Assembly: GCA_020744425.1 (NCBI GenBank)
Contig: JAGMUV010000033.1
Coordinates: forward strand, 186,001 to 250,000
Reading direction: 5' to 3'
Length of the DNA: 64,000 nt
From: Dactylonectria macrodidyma
Lineage: Eukaryota; Ascomycota; Sordariomycetes; Hypocreales; Nectriaceae
In this document: in pieces, positions 10,236-19,341 of the stretch
How the letters are laid out: the number at the start of each line of letters is the position of its first letter
Position numbering within the stretch: the stretch's first letter is position 1
Position numbers and translations under genes: made by a program
Notes under the pieces: model-generated
Databases searched by the model: none
Seen by the model: the letters and a program-made list of their open reading frames with translations, nothing else
Told to the model about the DNA's origin: nothing

Positions 10236-11954
10236 ATGGCAGACCCCGTCGGTGTTGTCCTAGGAGTCACGGGCATTCTCATCGCCCTTGACGGCGCTCT
10301 TAAGTCTTTCAATCTGGTCGAGGGCATCATCAGGGGCGACCACGAATCCGACCAACTCTATCTCCTATATGAGGCCAAGCGACAGAGCGTCAAACTGTGG
10401 GCTGACGAAATGAGAGTCGGGACGGCCCATCCCATCATCGAGAAACTCAACCAACCTACCATAGACTTGGTCAAGCAGACACTCACCGCAATCGAACAAA
10501 CGCACAAGGAGGCAACAAAATACCTCAGCAGATACACTGGTCGATACGACGGGTCGGAGGTCCTAGATGTAACCCCGGGGTCTTGTAGCCTTAGAGACGA
10601 AGCAGACCGGGTCGCGGCAAAGAAGCCGCTCCACAAGCTTCGCTGGGCTGTTCGGGATCGAGACAAATTTGCCGCTGCCGTGAGGCTCCTTGGCGATCAT
10701 GTTGACGCTTTGGTCGCCCTCACAAGCTCCGTGTCAAAGGAGGTCTTCGGACAACTAGTAGCCGCGAAAGTTGTTTCCGCCATCAACGACCCGGCCATGT
10801 TGAAGGGCGCGGGAGACACCAAAAACCAAGACCTGAATCAAGTTCTCGCAGGCGTCAAACTCCTCCAGAGCGGTGCCTCGGACATTGTTGGTGAACTTGA
10901 ACCAGAGCCAGAGAGCTGTGTTGCGTTGAAGGAGCCGACGAAGTCAAAGCTTCTTCCCCAGCCTCCAGCCTCAACTCCGCCCGGCCAATCAAATCAACCC
11001 GCCCAAGTCTCAACAAATACAGAAACCCAAAGGTTCTCTCTTGGCACATTCCAACCACCAGGGAACGCACTTTCCATCCCAGTTTGGGTTGAGTGGAGAT
11101 ATATCACTTCGCAGCTTTCAGAGCCCCAACGAGTGGCGATGAAGAGCCGCATCAAGAGGCTGGGATACTTGCTAAAGAAGGTGAACACTCAGCCAATCTT
11201 CCGAGTCCCGAACTTCATTGGTCTTTATAAGGATCCAACCTTTGACCTTGGTACCGGAACGACGCGGTGGGGCTTCATGTATTCCGTACCGGATGGAAAC
11301 TTGGCCCCCAGCATCTCATTCACACTGGCGAAAAGCTCTTTCCCCAATCCACTCTCCCTCAAAGACTACATTACAAGAGCAAGGACGGAGCAAATCCCAA
11401 CACTGGGGCAGCGTGTCAAGTTGGCGGTATCATTATCCATGACGTTTGCGATGCTCCACTCGGCAGGCTGGTTACACAAAGGATTTTCTTCTCGAACTGT
11501 GTGGTTCTTCAGTCCACTCAAGGGACGTGGTCAAAATCCTCCGGCACTGGACAATCCATACCTCACGGGTTTCAATTCCTCCCGGCCGAGCAACGACGAG
11601 TCCCTAGAGAGGAACCAGATTGGCAACCAGTACTGGCTCCACCCTGACACTTCTCAGGGGTTCACCAAGATTCTTGATCTCTACAGCCTCGGAGTGGCTC
11701 TATTGGAGATTGGACTCTGGTATCCAGCCACGGGTCGAGTACCCAAGGAGCATCAGGAATCGGCTGAGGCTTTCCATGAGTACTTGTCCACGAAGACGGT
11801 GAAAGAGTTGGGCTTCCGAACTGGACTGCTGTATCAAGAAGTCATGGAGACCCTGCTTACTTGCAACTTTCCATCTGATGTTGATGATGAAACTCTGACT
11901 CGAGAATTTTTCCAGAGAGTTCTACACCAGCTCCTAAAAATCTCGGTCGACTAG
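10236..11954 (+). CDS. HeLo-domain protein with C-terminal pseudokinase-like domain
   Basis: The single-exon protein has 572 residues. Residues 1 to about 200 match the HeLo (prion-inhibition and propagation, HET-s N-terminal) pattern: a short hydrophobic N-terminus (DPVGVVLGVTGILIALDGA), then helices with a Tyr/Leu-rich LYLLYEAKRQSVKLWADEM. HeLo domains insert in membranes and kill cells when triggered. A Pro/Ser/Gln-rich linker (about 225-270) leads to a kinase-like fold of the kind annotated as DUF7580 in fungi. The catalytic loop is LHKGFSSRTVWF without the Asp, the DFG position reads GFN, and DLYSLGVALLEIGLW resembles the F helix, so it should not phosphorylate. Four-helix death domain plus pseudokinase is the plan of MLKL, while most fungal HeLo proteins pair with amyloid or NLR parts. 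A pogo relic starts nine bases after the stop codon. Confidence 0.85.
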   Translation: MADPVGVVLGVTGILIALDGALKSFNLVEGIIRGDHESDQLYLLYEAKRQSVKLWADEMRVGTAHPIIEKLNQPTIDLVKQTLTAIEQTHKEATKYLSRYTGRYDGSEVLDVTPGSCSLRDEADRVAAKKPLHKLRWAVRDRDKFAAAVRLLGDHVDALVALTSSVSKEVFGQLVAAKVVSAINDPAMLKGAGDTKNQDLNQVLAGVKLLQSGASDIVGELEPEPESCVALKEPTKSKLLPQPPASTPPGQSNQPAQVSTNTETQRFSLGTFQPPGNALSIPVWVEWRYITSQLSEPQRVAMKSRIKRLGYLLKKVNTQPIFRVPNFIGLYKDPTFDLGTGTTRWGFMYSVPDGNLAPSISFTLAKSSFPNPLSLKDYITRARTEQIPTLGQRVKLAVSLSMTFAMLHSAGWLHKGFSSRTVWFFSPLKGRGQNPPALDNPYLTGFNSSRPSNDESLERNQIGNQYWLHPDTSQGFTKILDLYSLGVALLEIGLWYPATGRVPKEHQESAEAFHEYLSTKTVKELGFRTGLLYQEVMETLLTCNFPSDVDDETLTREFFQRVLHQLLKISVD

Positions 11955-11963
11955 GGGTAAGTA

Positions 11964-12548
11964 CCATGCAGTACCCCTCCACCGGTAAGGCCCCTCTACC
12001 GGTAAGCAAAAACAAAATTTCCCCATACAAAATGCCCAACTTCAATTACACGGCGTTTGGCCAAGATTGAAGTTATTGGCATAGGACAATGTCTGTTGTA
12101 TTCAGAATTTCATGCTGTTTGATATTATCACATTGCTTTTTTGATCACATAAGCAGTACGGTCGCATGACACTAATGTAAAATTTCTCAAAATGCCTCCT
12201 CCGTGAACCAGCCTCTCTGAAGCTTCATCAAATTTTATCAACACCAGCCTTCCATAATCGCTTCAAAAATGCCTCGAATGTCTTATACAGAGAATGACAC
12301 TATAGAAGCAATATTAGATGTCACAGATAACGGCCTCTCCCAGAACCAATCCGCCCAGAAGCACGGCATGCCTCAGACCACTCTTTCGGACCGATTAAGA
12401 GGCCTACCGTCTAAGTCCGAGGTCATCCATCCTGCCCAGCTATTATCCAAGTCTCAGGAGGCCAGATTAGTTACATGGATACTTCGGCAAGAGGCCTTGG
12501 GCTATGCCCCTTCTCACAGTCAAGTTCGCGCCACCGTCGCTGCCCTCT
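11964..12548 (+). mobile_element. Pogo/Fot1-type element, 5' fragment with HTH part of the transposase
   Basis: The fragment begins after a TA at 11962-11963 with a terminus containing TGCAGTACCC and short CCGGTAA repeats. The same terminus, reversed, ends the related fragment at 38205. An open frame from 12269 (MPRMSYTEND) encodes a CENP-B/psq-type helix-turn-helix (NGLSQNQSAQKHGMPQTTLS) and the start of the next domain (WILRQEALGYAPSHSQVR). It is cut at 12548 by a MITE, and the DDE catalytic part is missing. It lies immediately after the stop of the HeLo-pseudokinase gene. Confidence 0.8.
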
Positions 12549-12719
12549 GTGACGGTACAAGAGCACGAACGAGGTCGGGTGCGACTTGGGTAAAATGATT
12601 GTTTACAAGGAGAGAAAGAGATTCCTAAGGAAACCTCTAACTTAAGCTATTTACACAATAACTTATTCATAAAGTGGGACTATTCATAAAGTATGAAAGT
12701 CACATGATCGTTCCCTCAC
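12549..12719 (-). mobile_element. MITE family B, copy 1
   Basis: The copy has imperfect ends GTGACGGTAC and (reversed) GTGAGGGAAC with a conserved interior (AAGAGCACGAACGAGGTCGG and a TTCATAAAGT repeat). Three other copies lie at 13428, 17197 and 49034. No target-site duplication is visible: the left flank is the pogo fragment and the right flank is the truncated PiggyBac tail. Confidence 0.85.
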
Positions 12720-14197
12720 AATCATAGCCTATGTCAGCCCGAAGCTGGTCACCGCGGTCCACGGAGTTCATGTGGTGGTTATAGTGGATAGCGATACTCG
12801 GGGTTGAAACGACCTTTTGCTGTATATCACTAAAAAACTGCTGTGACTGCCGGGCTCTTCGATGACTTGACGAGGGTCGGCGTCGCTCAACATCTTGCAC
12901 CTCACTGCCACTAAAGTAAGAGGTCAGGAACAACACGAGGGCGTTATCCTTCCACGCGATTTGGTTGACCTAGTTCAAAGAGAGACAAATTAGTAAGGAA
13001 ATCACATACAAGGATGTCCTGTGGGTCATATACCTGATCGTTGACTGTGGGAACTGCTCGTAGCTCGTTAAAAGCCCACTGCAACTTGCCGTCATTATCA
13101 GCACGCTTAGCAATGACGAAGGGCGGATATAAGCCGCTATTCACACGTGCTGTGCCCGTAGCTGCAACGCCTTTTTCTCTAAGAGCTGCGAGTAGTTGAG
13201 GCGTTGAGAACAGGTTGTCAAAGAAGACGTGATAGCTGGCAATTGGCAGTTGCATAACTAGGTCTAGGACCACGGCCTGCGTCTCTGCAAGTTCCTTACG
13301 CTCAGCACGGCGTGCGCTTAGGATCCCTCGCGCCTTCGGGACTGCGTTGCTAGGGATGTGGACTTTCCAACGGAGAAAATAGCCCTGTTGGGCTACGACC
13401 CAAATCTTCAAGCCTGTAGGTGTAGGTGTGACGGGACAAGAGCACGAACGAGGTCGAGTGCGACTTGGGCAAAATGATTGTTTACAAGGAGAGAAAGAGA
13501 TTCCTAAGGAAAGCTCTGACTTAAAGCTATTTATACAATATTCATAAAGTGAGACTATTCATAAAGTATGAAAGTCACATGATCGTTCCCTCACAGTAGG
13601 CTTCCTTGGAATCGTTACCTTCGCCTTCGTTCTCCCTTTGAAGCGGATCATACACTCATCTACAGCGATGTGTGTGCCCGGCACGAAGAGGTCTGAAGAG
13701 ACAGCTTGTATATGACTAGACCACTCGGAAATACGAGAAACGATTCGGTCGACGGCGTGAGGGACAGTTTCAAACGGCGGAAAGATGCGAATATGTCGAA
13801 ATAGTATGTGAAAACGCGAATATGTCATCCATTTGAGGATAGGATGTGTCGGGTGAACAGACCCCGGGAGAGAAGTAACCCAGTGGTCTTCGATGCTTTT
13901 TTTGCGGTGGATTCCTATGAAAATCATCACCGCAAGCCAGATGTATACTTCTGCAACCGTGGTCGGCTTCCAGTTGCGTATTTGCGGCCGATTTTCGATA
14001 TCTGCAGTAAGCTGGTACATAACCCACTCATTCGTCCAAAGGACCCATTTCTCAATGAGGGAAACAGGGCAAAAGAGCTGGAATAGCTCGACAGGGCTTT
14101 CTGGGAGGTCCATTGCAACAAAATCGCGGAATTGAGGTTTGAAGGGTTGAAAATGGAAGCCCCGCTGTAAGGTGGGGAGCTTCACCTTAGGCAGCAT
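12720..14197 (-). pseudogene. PiggyBac-type transposase relic, split by a MITE and truncated
   Basis: The frame runs from 14197 (MLPKVKLPTLQRG) through the first catalytic motif AVDECMIRF, is interrupted after PRKPT by a 167-base MITE (13428-13594), resumes as GLKIWVVAQQGYFLRW, passes FFDNLFST, and is spliced (intron 13033-12970) to VNQIAWKDN. It ends shortly after VDRGDQLRAD where another MITE begins at 12719. All three catalytic Asp codons remain, but the C-terminal cysteine-rich domain is lost. It is a relative, not a copy, of the transposase at 1-1456, with the same intron position. Confidence 0.9.
13428..13594 (-). mobile_element. MITE family B, copy 2, inserted in the PiggyBac transposase
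   Basis: The 167-base copy interrupts the codons for PRKPT-PTGLKIW. The host sequence predicted without it reads GCCTGTAGGTGTAGGCTTCC. GTAGG is present on both sides, consistent with a decayed duplication of about seven bases. This fixes the element boundaries near GTGACGGG and CCCTCAC. Confidence 0.88.
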
Positions 14198-14505
14198 GAC
14201 CAGTCACGGGCCCAAGTGTTCAAAGTGGGAATGAGAAGTATCGCAGATCTAGTGATAGACCACTTTGTATGGTGACCCTCACTGTACAGAGCTGTGTTTA
14301 CGATTCGCGTAACTCCTAAGTCCCACGCGCCGCACAGGGGACTTGTGGGGCGGCGGGGGCCCCACAAGCATTTGCACAGTCAAAGAGATAGCTTTTCAGC
14401 ATCGTTCTTGGCAGTCTTAAGTTAACAGTCTTGGCATCCTTAATGGTATTATTGGTCTTACCGGTAATACCATACCGGTTATTATGTAAGCAGCTGGTAT
14501 GGTAT
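14198..14505. other. Intergenic, PiggyBac 5' flank; nothing else seen
   Basis: No coding signal. Short palindromic CCGGTAATACC-type repeats occur near 14440-14500. Confidence 0.3.
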
Positions 14506-14742
14506 TGTCAGATACGTCAGAGGTATATATCACATCTATCAACTGATGAGACTGCGGCCCGGTCTCAAAGGCCCGGATCTCTAGCAAACCGGTCTCAAAG
14601 GCCCGGACCCCCCAGATCCGGTTTTAAGAAAACCTTATTGTTGCTTCTATGATGATAAAGGCATCTCTGTATATAAAGGCAGGTGCGAGCCCTCTGTTAG
14701 CAGGGGGAGAACACAGAACAGTTCACTCCAAAAAATCTCACA
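14506..14742 (+). mobile_element. Solo LTR, family 2 (237 bp)
   Basis: The sequence begins TGTCAGATACGTCAG and ends AATCTCACA. It is flanked by the 5-base direct repeat GGTAT (14501-14505 and 14743-14747). A TATA-like TATATAAAGG near 14668 followed by a GC-rich stretch looks like an LTR promoter and R region. No matching second LTR or gag-pol sequence is nearby. Only one copy is in the window, so the call rests on termini, duplication and promoter layout. Confidence 0.65.
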
Positions 14743-14747
14743 GGTAT

Positions 14748-15530
14748 GGTTTGACCCCCCATACCAGACCATACCAGACCATTCCGATCACTGACCTACA
14801 CCCACGTACCTCGATATCCTCATTCTTCTTCTTCCTCCTGGTCACTCGTGGCATGTTGCGGTGTGTGTCGTGACGCGAATGGAAGAGAGGGAAACTGAAG
14901 CGACAAGGATTGCAGGATCCGGCCGAGGGAATCAGCCATTGCAGCGTGGTGGGTCTTCGGTCTGATTACTGATACAAGGTAAACCAACAGCCGGGGCGTT
15001 CACTAATCAGTTTGATGACGGGAAATGTGACGTAAGAACTCCGACGGAGGAATGACGGCATGGCGGGATCAAGCTATGGCAACTGGGCGGGTAGCTTACA
15101 CTGATGAATTATGCCAGAAAATGCCTCTAGGGAATCGCCATCGTATGATTGTTCCTTAGCCGAATACTATTCGACCATGCTGTAAATCCTTCGTCTAAAG
15201 TCAGATAACGCGCTGGATAAACCACGTGTGCAAATCAAGAGGGGCATACACGGGCATGTAGAGGAGCACAAGGTAAGGCATAAATAGTTAAAGGGTGGGA
15301 TCGAATTTGTCGAAGTGGTACCTAAGAGTCCAACGCGAAAGATTTTAAGAAGGTTGCTTGATAAGGAGAGAGAAAGGAGAAAGACTGAGCGCCCAAGATA
15401 TGTGGCGGTATGGCTTGTATTGGTCGAGAGGAGCATACTTCTGCCAGAAACATAACGTTTGCAAGAGTACGCATTGAAGGGAGTATTTAGATGACTGATA
15501 AACAAAAAAACGTAGATGAACTAGAGTACT
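14748..15530. other. Intergenic, 3' flank of the NmrA-like gene; nothing recognised
   Basis: CATACCAGAC repeats lie at about 14759-14783. A 112-codon open frame at 15505-15167 has no recognisable feature. Confidence 0.3.
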
Positions 15531-16637
15531 TCACAGACGCCCCCTCCGGCCATCCTCCGCAATCTTCAACACAGGCTTGAGGTTGTTTACCCGATCCCAA
15601 AGGCTTCCCAAGCCCTGCTCAATCCCCTTTGCTTCTTCTCGTCTAAACCACTCCTCCGCCGACTTGACTCTTTTTGGGTGGATCTCGTCAAGAAGTTTGA
15701 AGTCTCGCTGGATCACACCTTTATTACCGCCAGAAGCCTTCCACATGTTCCAAAACCCAGTAAAGTTCTGACGCAGGTTCATCGCAGCTGGATCATTAAG
15801 ATCGGAGTTATACGCGCTGCTCAGCGATCCATCCCCAAAAGGGCCTGAAGTCCAATATGTGTCTAGGTCGGTATCGATGTACCTTGCCGAGTGCCCAGTA
15901 ACATTCTCAAAAGCCTTGGCCATTTCGTCGTAGGCAACCATGTCGATGCCAACCTCGAGATCCAACCCGTTCGCTCGATCCTGATGATCAAAAAGCCAAC
16001 GCACGTAATACCCACAATCATCCAAGTCGACATGGCAGACAGCACCGTCGCCTAGGGGTACCCGCCATGTCACCACGCCATCCTCGACCTTGGGGCTCAT
16101 GGGAGTTCCGCGTCCGATTGACATTGCCATATACGGACCCGTGGTAAAGATTGCAACGCCCATCCTTGCTGAATTGTGTGGATCCTTGTTTTGGTGTAGG
16201 ATCCATTCAGCAACCCGTCCTTTTCCGTCGTAATGGCCAGTACGGAACTTTGGGTCGTGTCCGCTCTTCTTGTAAACAAAATCAAGATTTCCATACACAA
16301 AGAATCGAATGCCCTCTTCTAAAGCGAGTTCATAACTCCGTATAGCCCAGAACATCTCGGTCTTCTCTCCGCAATTGAACCCGTCAATGTTGATAAATGC
16401 GTATTGGGCGCCGCGAAATCCCTTTCGGAGGTCTTCTTCGCTGGCAAACGTTCCGATAATTGGTTCAGCGTTGCCGAGAGCAATCAGATGCTCTGCTCTC
16501 GCAGAATTGAGGTCGCGGGTGAGGAAGCGGACTTTGTAGCTGCCATCCTTGACGAGACCCTTAATGACAGGAATCCCTTGAGCACCTGTTCCTCCTACCA
16601 CAAAGACAATTGGAGCCTCGCTGGTGTGAGATGCCAT
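15531..16637 (-). CDS. NmrA-like NAD(P)-binding protein
   Basis: The single-exon protein has 368 residues. A Rossmann nucleotide-binding motif lies at the N-terminus (VFVVGGTGAQGIPVI, the GxxGxxG form typical of the NmrA/HSCARG branch of the atypical short-chain dehydrogenases). It is followed by FLTRDLNSARAEHL, where an Arg after the second strand suits NADP(H). The rest (NIDGFNCGEKTEMFW, YFVRWL-like helices, late Trp-rich helices) follows the family layout. Such proteins act as redox sensors, transcriptional corepressors or isoflavone-reductase-like enzymes, and the substrate cannot be told. The length is normal and there are no breaks. It stands alone between transposon relics. Confidence 0.9.
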   Translation of the reverse strand: MASHTSEAPIVFVVGGTGAQGIPVIKGLVKDGSYKVRFLTRDLNSARAEHLIALGNAEPIIGTFASEEDLRKGFRGAQYAFINIDGFNCGEKTEMFWAIRSYELALEEGIRFFVYGNLDFVYKKSGHDPKFRTGHYDGKGRVAEWILHQNKDPHNSARMGVAIFTTGPYMAMSIGRGTPMSPKVEDGVVTWRVPLGDGAVCHVDLDDCGYYVRWLFDHQDRANGLDLEVGIDMVAYDEMAKAFENVTGHSARYIDTDLDTYWTSGPFGDGSLSSAYNSDLNDPAAMNLRQNFTGFWNMWKASGGNKGVIQRDFKLLDEIHPKRVKSAEEWFRREEAKGIEQGLGSLWDRVNNLKPVLKIAEDGRRGRL

Positions 16638-17196
16638 TTTGGAGCTGTTGATTATGCCGAATAGTTGTGAGTTGTGAGTTGTGAGTTATTGTGAGACGAT
16701 GAGGAAAAGAATTAAGCTAGTGGGGTTATGAGGTCTTTTTTATATCTATTTCTATGCCGTTCAATGCGTAGGTACTGTTTCGCTTGTGTGTAGTAAGTGA
16801 TCAAGCAACCCCGAGGCCATGTGTCTGTTAAGGGTGTCACGATTAGTAATTTATAATCCCCGGACGCTTTACGTAATTACGATGAACGATGATTACTATT
16901 CATCTACCACCAGTTTTACCAGTATTGTGAAAACCTGCGGCCAATACATTATGAAATGCATTAGCATCCAGCCAAGCCGGAAGGATCAGTAATCATATAT
17001 TGTCAAGAGCTCAACAAGCACGAATGATGTTCAGGCATTCACTTTAACCATCCACTGGTATGAGTAATGTATATCTGATTACTAACCGACGGAGGATCAG
17101 TAATCATTTTCATACTAACTACAACTGATGGAGTACGGAAACACAGGCAGAGTTTCAGCAGGGGTTCTGTTGGTTGTTACACTGAGGACACAGCCT
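16638..17196. other. Intergenic upstream of the NmrA-like gene
   Basis: The region holds the presumed promoter, with a TGTGAGT-rich leader at 16667-16695. The motif GGATCAGTAATCAT occurs twice (about 16983 and 17095). No gene seen. Confidence 0.3.
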
Positions 17197-17354
17197 GTGA
17201 GGGAACGATCATGTGACTTTATGAATAGTCCCACTTTATGAATATTGTGTAAATAGCTTAAGTTAGAGGTTTCCTTAGGAATCTCTTTCTCTCCTTGTAA
17301 ACAATCATTTTACCCAAGTCGCACCCGACCTCGTTCGTGCTCTTGTACCGTCAC
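17197..17354 (+). mobile_element. MITE family B, copy 3, with clear target-site duplication
   Basis: The element starts GTGAGGGAACGATCATGTG and ends GTACCGTCAC. The direct repeat ACAGCCT (8 bases, CACAGCCT, if the terminal C is counted as flank) lies at 17190-17196 and 17355-17361. This copy gives the cleanest boundaries and the best view of the duplication size. Confidence 0.9.
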
Positions 17355-17361
17355 ACAGCCT

Positions 17362-18877
17362 CAGTGCAACACTGGGTGAGGGGAGCAGTGGAGGGTAAAG
17401 CGAAAAGAAAAGACGCCGAGAAATATAGGTCTTATGTAATGCGTATGCTCTAGCACGGGGAAATTATCTAAAGGTGGAGACATATATCGACTGGGATAAT
17501 AACTCTCCCCTGAAATTTTTTTCCCCTTCCTGCAGCTGTTAGTGGTTTGCTAGTGGAGGGGCATTTTTCAGGCCACCCGACCACGCTTTTGCCTTCAACG
17601 CCCCATCGGGGCCTTAACAGGCACAAAGAAGACCTTAGGAGAGTTCATCTTCCTCTGCAAAAGCTGGTCACCACGCTCAGCCGGACCTCGCGACTGCCTT
17701 CAGAACCAAGGCAAACGGAGGTATTGGAAGGCGCGCAAGGTCCTCCAAACAACGGAGAGCAAATTATCCTCCGTCTTCGCCTTTTCTTTTCAGCACCAAC
17801 CCTCTACCTATACCTATGGTTGCCCGCAGCTGGTAGGTTAGCTACACCGAACGTCTTAAGGCAGGTGGACTCTTCGCCAATGGCGGCGGAGGAGAGTGGT
17901 CTGTATGTCATCAGACAGGCTCCAGAATTGGAAAAGGACAGGTCAAATAGTAAGAGACGGATTAAAGGGTATAAGAGAAATTCAGGCATTTGGATCGAGA
18001 CAGATTACTAGGGCTCGGAACCGAGTATTGGACGCTTCTAGAATAGGCTTAGCGAATCTTACGTAGCTCTTCGCTTATCGCGCAAACGCGTTCGCTCGAA
18101 CGAAGAGTTCAACGGCTGGGGCCACGGATGAGGGGACGCCGGAATCTAGAGTGGGGACCCACAAAAACGCCTCATTTTAGGTGACTGTTGGTGGGGATCC
18201 ACCGTCCCGATTTACACCTAATTTGTAAGGCAACAGGCGGCATCGCAGACTGCCAAGCCGACAGCGGCTTCTCCCCCTTGTCAAGCTAGCCAGATCAAGA
18301 CATTATTCCTATGCTTCCTGCCGTGGCTAGCTTTCAAGAGTGACATTCCGATGTTGTAGTCAACTTCAGTTAACGATTTCTCAACGAACATTGCATCAAT
18401 TGACTACCTACAACCGCCACTGAATATGCATCTGTTCCTTTTCCATTCTTGCAATTTCCATCACCTCCTTATAAAGATTGGGCCCGTGTACCTCTTCGAA
18501 GTGCGACTCAGTGATCTTATTGGATTGGATTGGAGCTGGATCCGAGGGTCGCTCCAATCCACTCCAGAGGTGAAGGCGTGCTGCCTCCTGGATATCCAGA
18601 ACCAATCCAGATCATATTTTTAGCCTTTTGGGACGATTAGTAAGCCGCTGAACAAACCAGGCGACTGATAACTAGTTAATGGGCCCCCCAAGGCCCAAGG
18701 TCTTTGTCAGCGTGCATTCTGGTGCTTCCACTTCCTGTCTCATGAAAGAATAAAAAACTTGCCAATGATGTTGCCACGTAAATATTAATCAAAAATCTCC
18801 CTTCAATTTATATTACTTTTGTCTCTATGTATCATTGTGGCAGATTTTTGCTCCATTCCAATGTCCCGCTCGACCCT
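17362..18877. other. Intergenic; no supported gene
   Basis: A 154-codon plus-strand open frame (17547-18011) resembles no family I know and lacks supporting codon pattern. Near 18510-18610 the sequence repeats GGATTGGA in both orientations, a possible small fold-back structure. Nothing else seen. Confidence 0.3.
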
Positions 18878-18885
18878 CTGGAACG

Positions 18886-19275
18886 CAGTGTGGCTAACAA
18901 ACCGACAGACCTAGACGGGCCCCTTCGGTCGGTCGGTCTGGGTTGGTAAGGCTTCCCGGTCGGTCGGTCTAGGCCTGTCTGGGTTAGCAACGCGGTCTGA
19001 TTAGCTGATGCTCTCATTGGCTACCCTTTCCATGCCCCACTTAATTTGGCACTGTGAACTCGCACCCGCAAAAAGAGTGGGGTGGCACAGGGTGCGTTAA
19101 GGCTGAGTCGGCCAATGGGAGCCCTGGAAACCCCTAACCCAGACCAACTCAGACCACCCAATCCGACCGGCAGCTCCAGTCGGTCGGTCTGATGACAATT
19201 GCCGGTCGGTCGGTCTGCGGTCTGAAGATGGTCTGTCAGACGGTCTGTCAGACGGTCTGTCTGTTAGCCACACTG
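18886..19275. mobile_element. Non-autonomous hAT element (MITE family C), copy 1, 390 bp
   Basis: The ends are CAGTGTGGCTAACA and its inverse, flanked by the perfect 8-base repeat CTGGAACG (18878-18885 and 19276-19283). The interior is crowded with the tetramer-based repeat GGTCGGTCGGTCTG in both orientations, probably subterminal transposase-binding sites. A second copy is at 44649-45080. No coding sequence. Confidence 0.95.
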
Positions 19276-19341
19276 CTGGAACGCACGTTCCAACCCGAAA
19301 CCCGAAGCCCAACATTGATCACTGATCTCAACTGATCATTG

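Noticed and set aside
17547..18011. 154-codon plus-strand frame as a gene
   Set aside because: No domain, signal peptide or plausible family; flanked by repeats and without promoter or intron context.
18886..19275. GGTCGGTCGGTCTG repeats as a CRISPR-like array
   Set aside because: Spacing is irregular, repeats occur in both orientations, and they lie inside a bounded hAT-type element with an 8-base duplication in a fungal genome.
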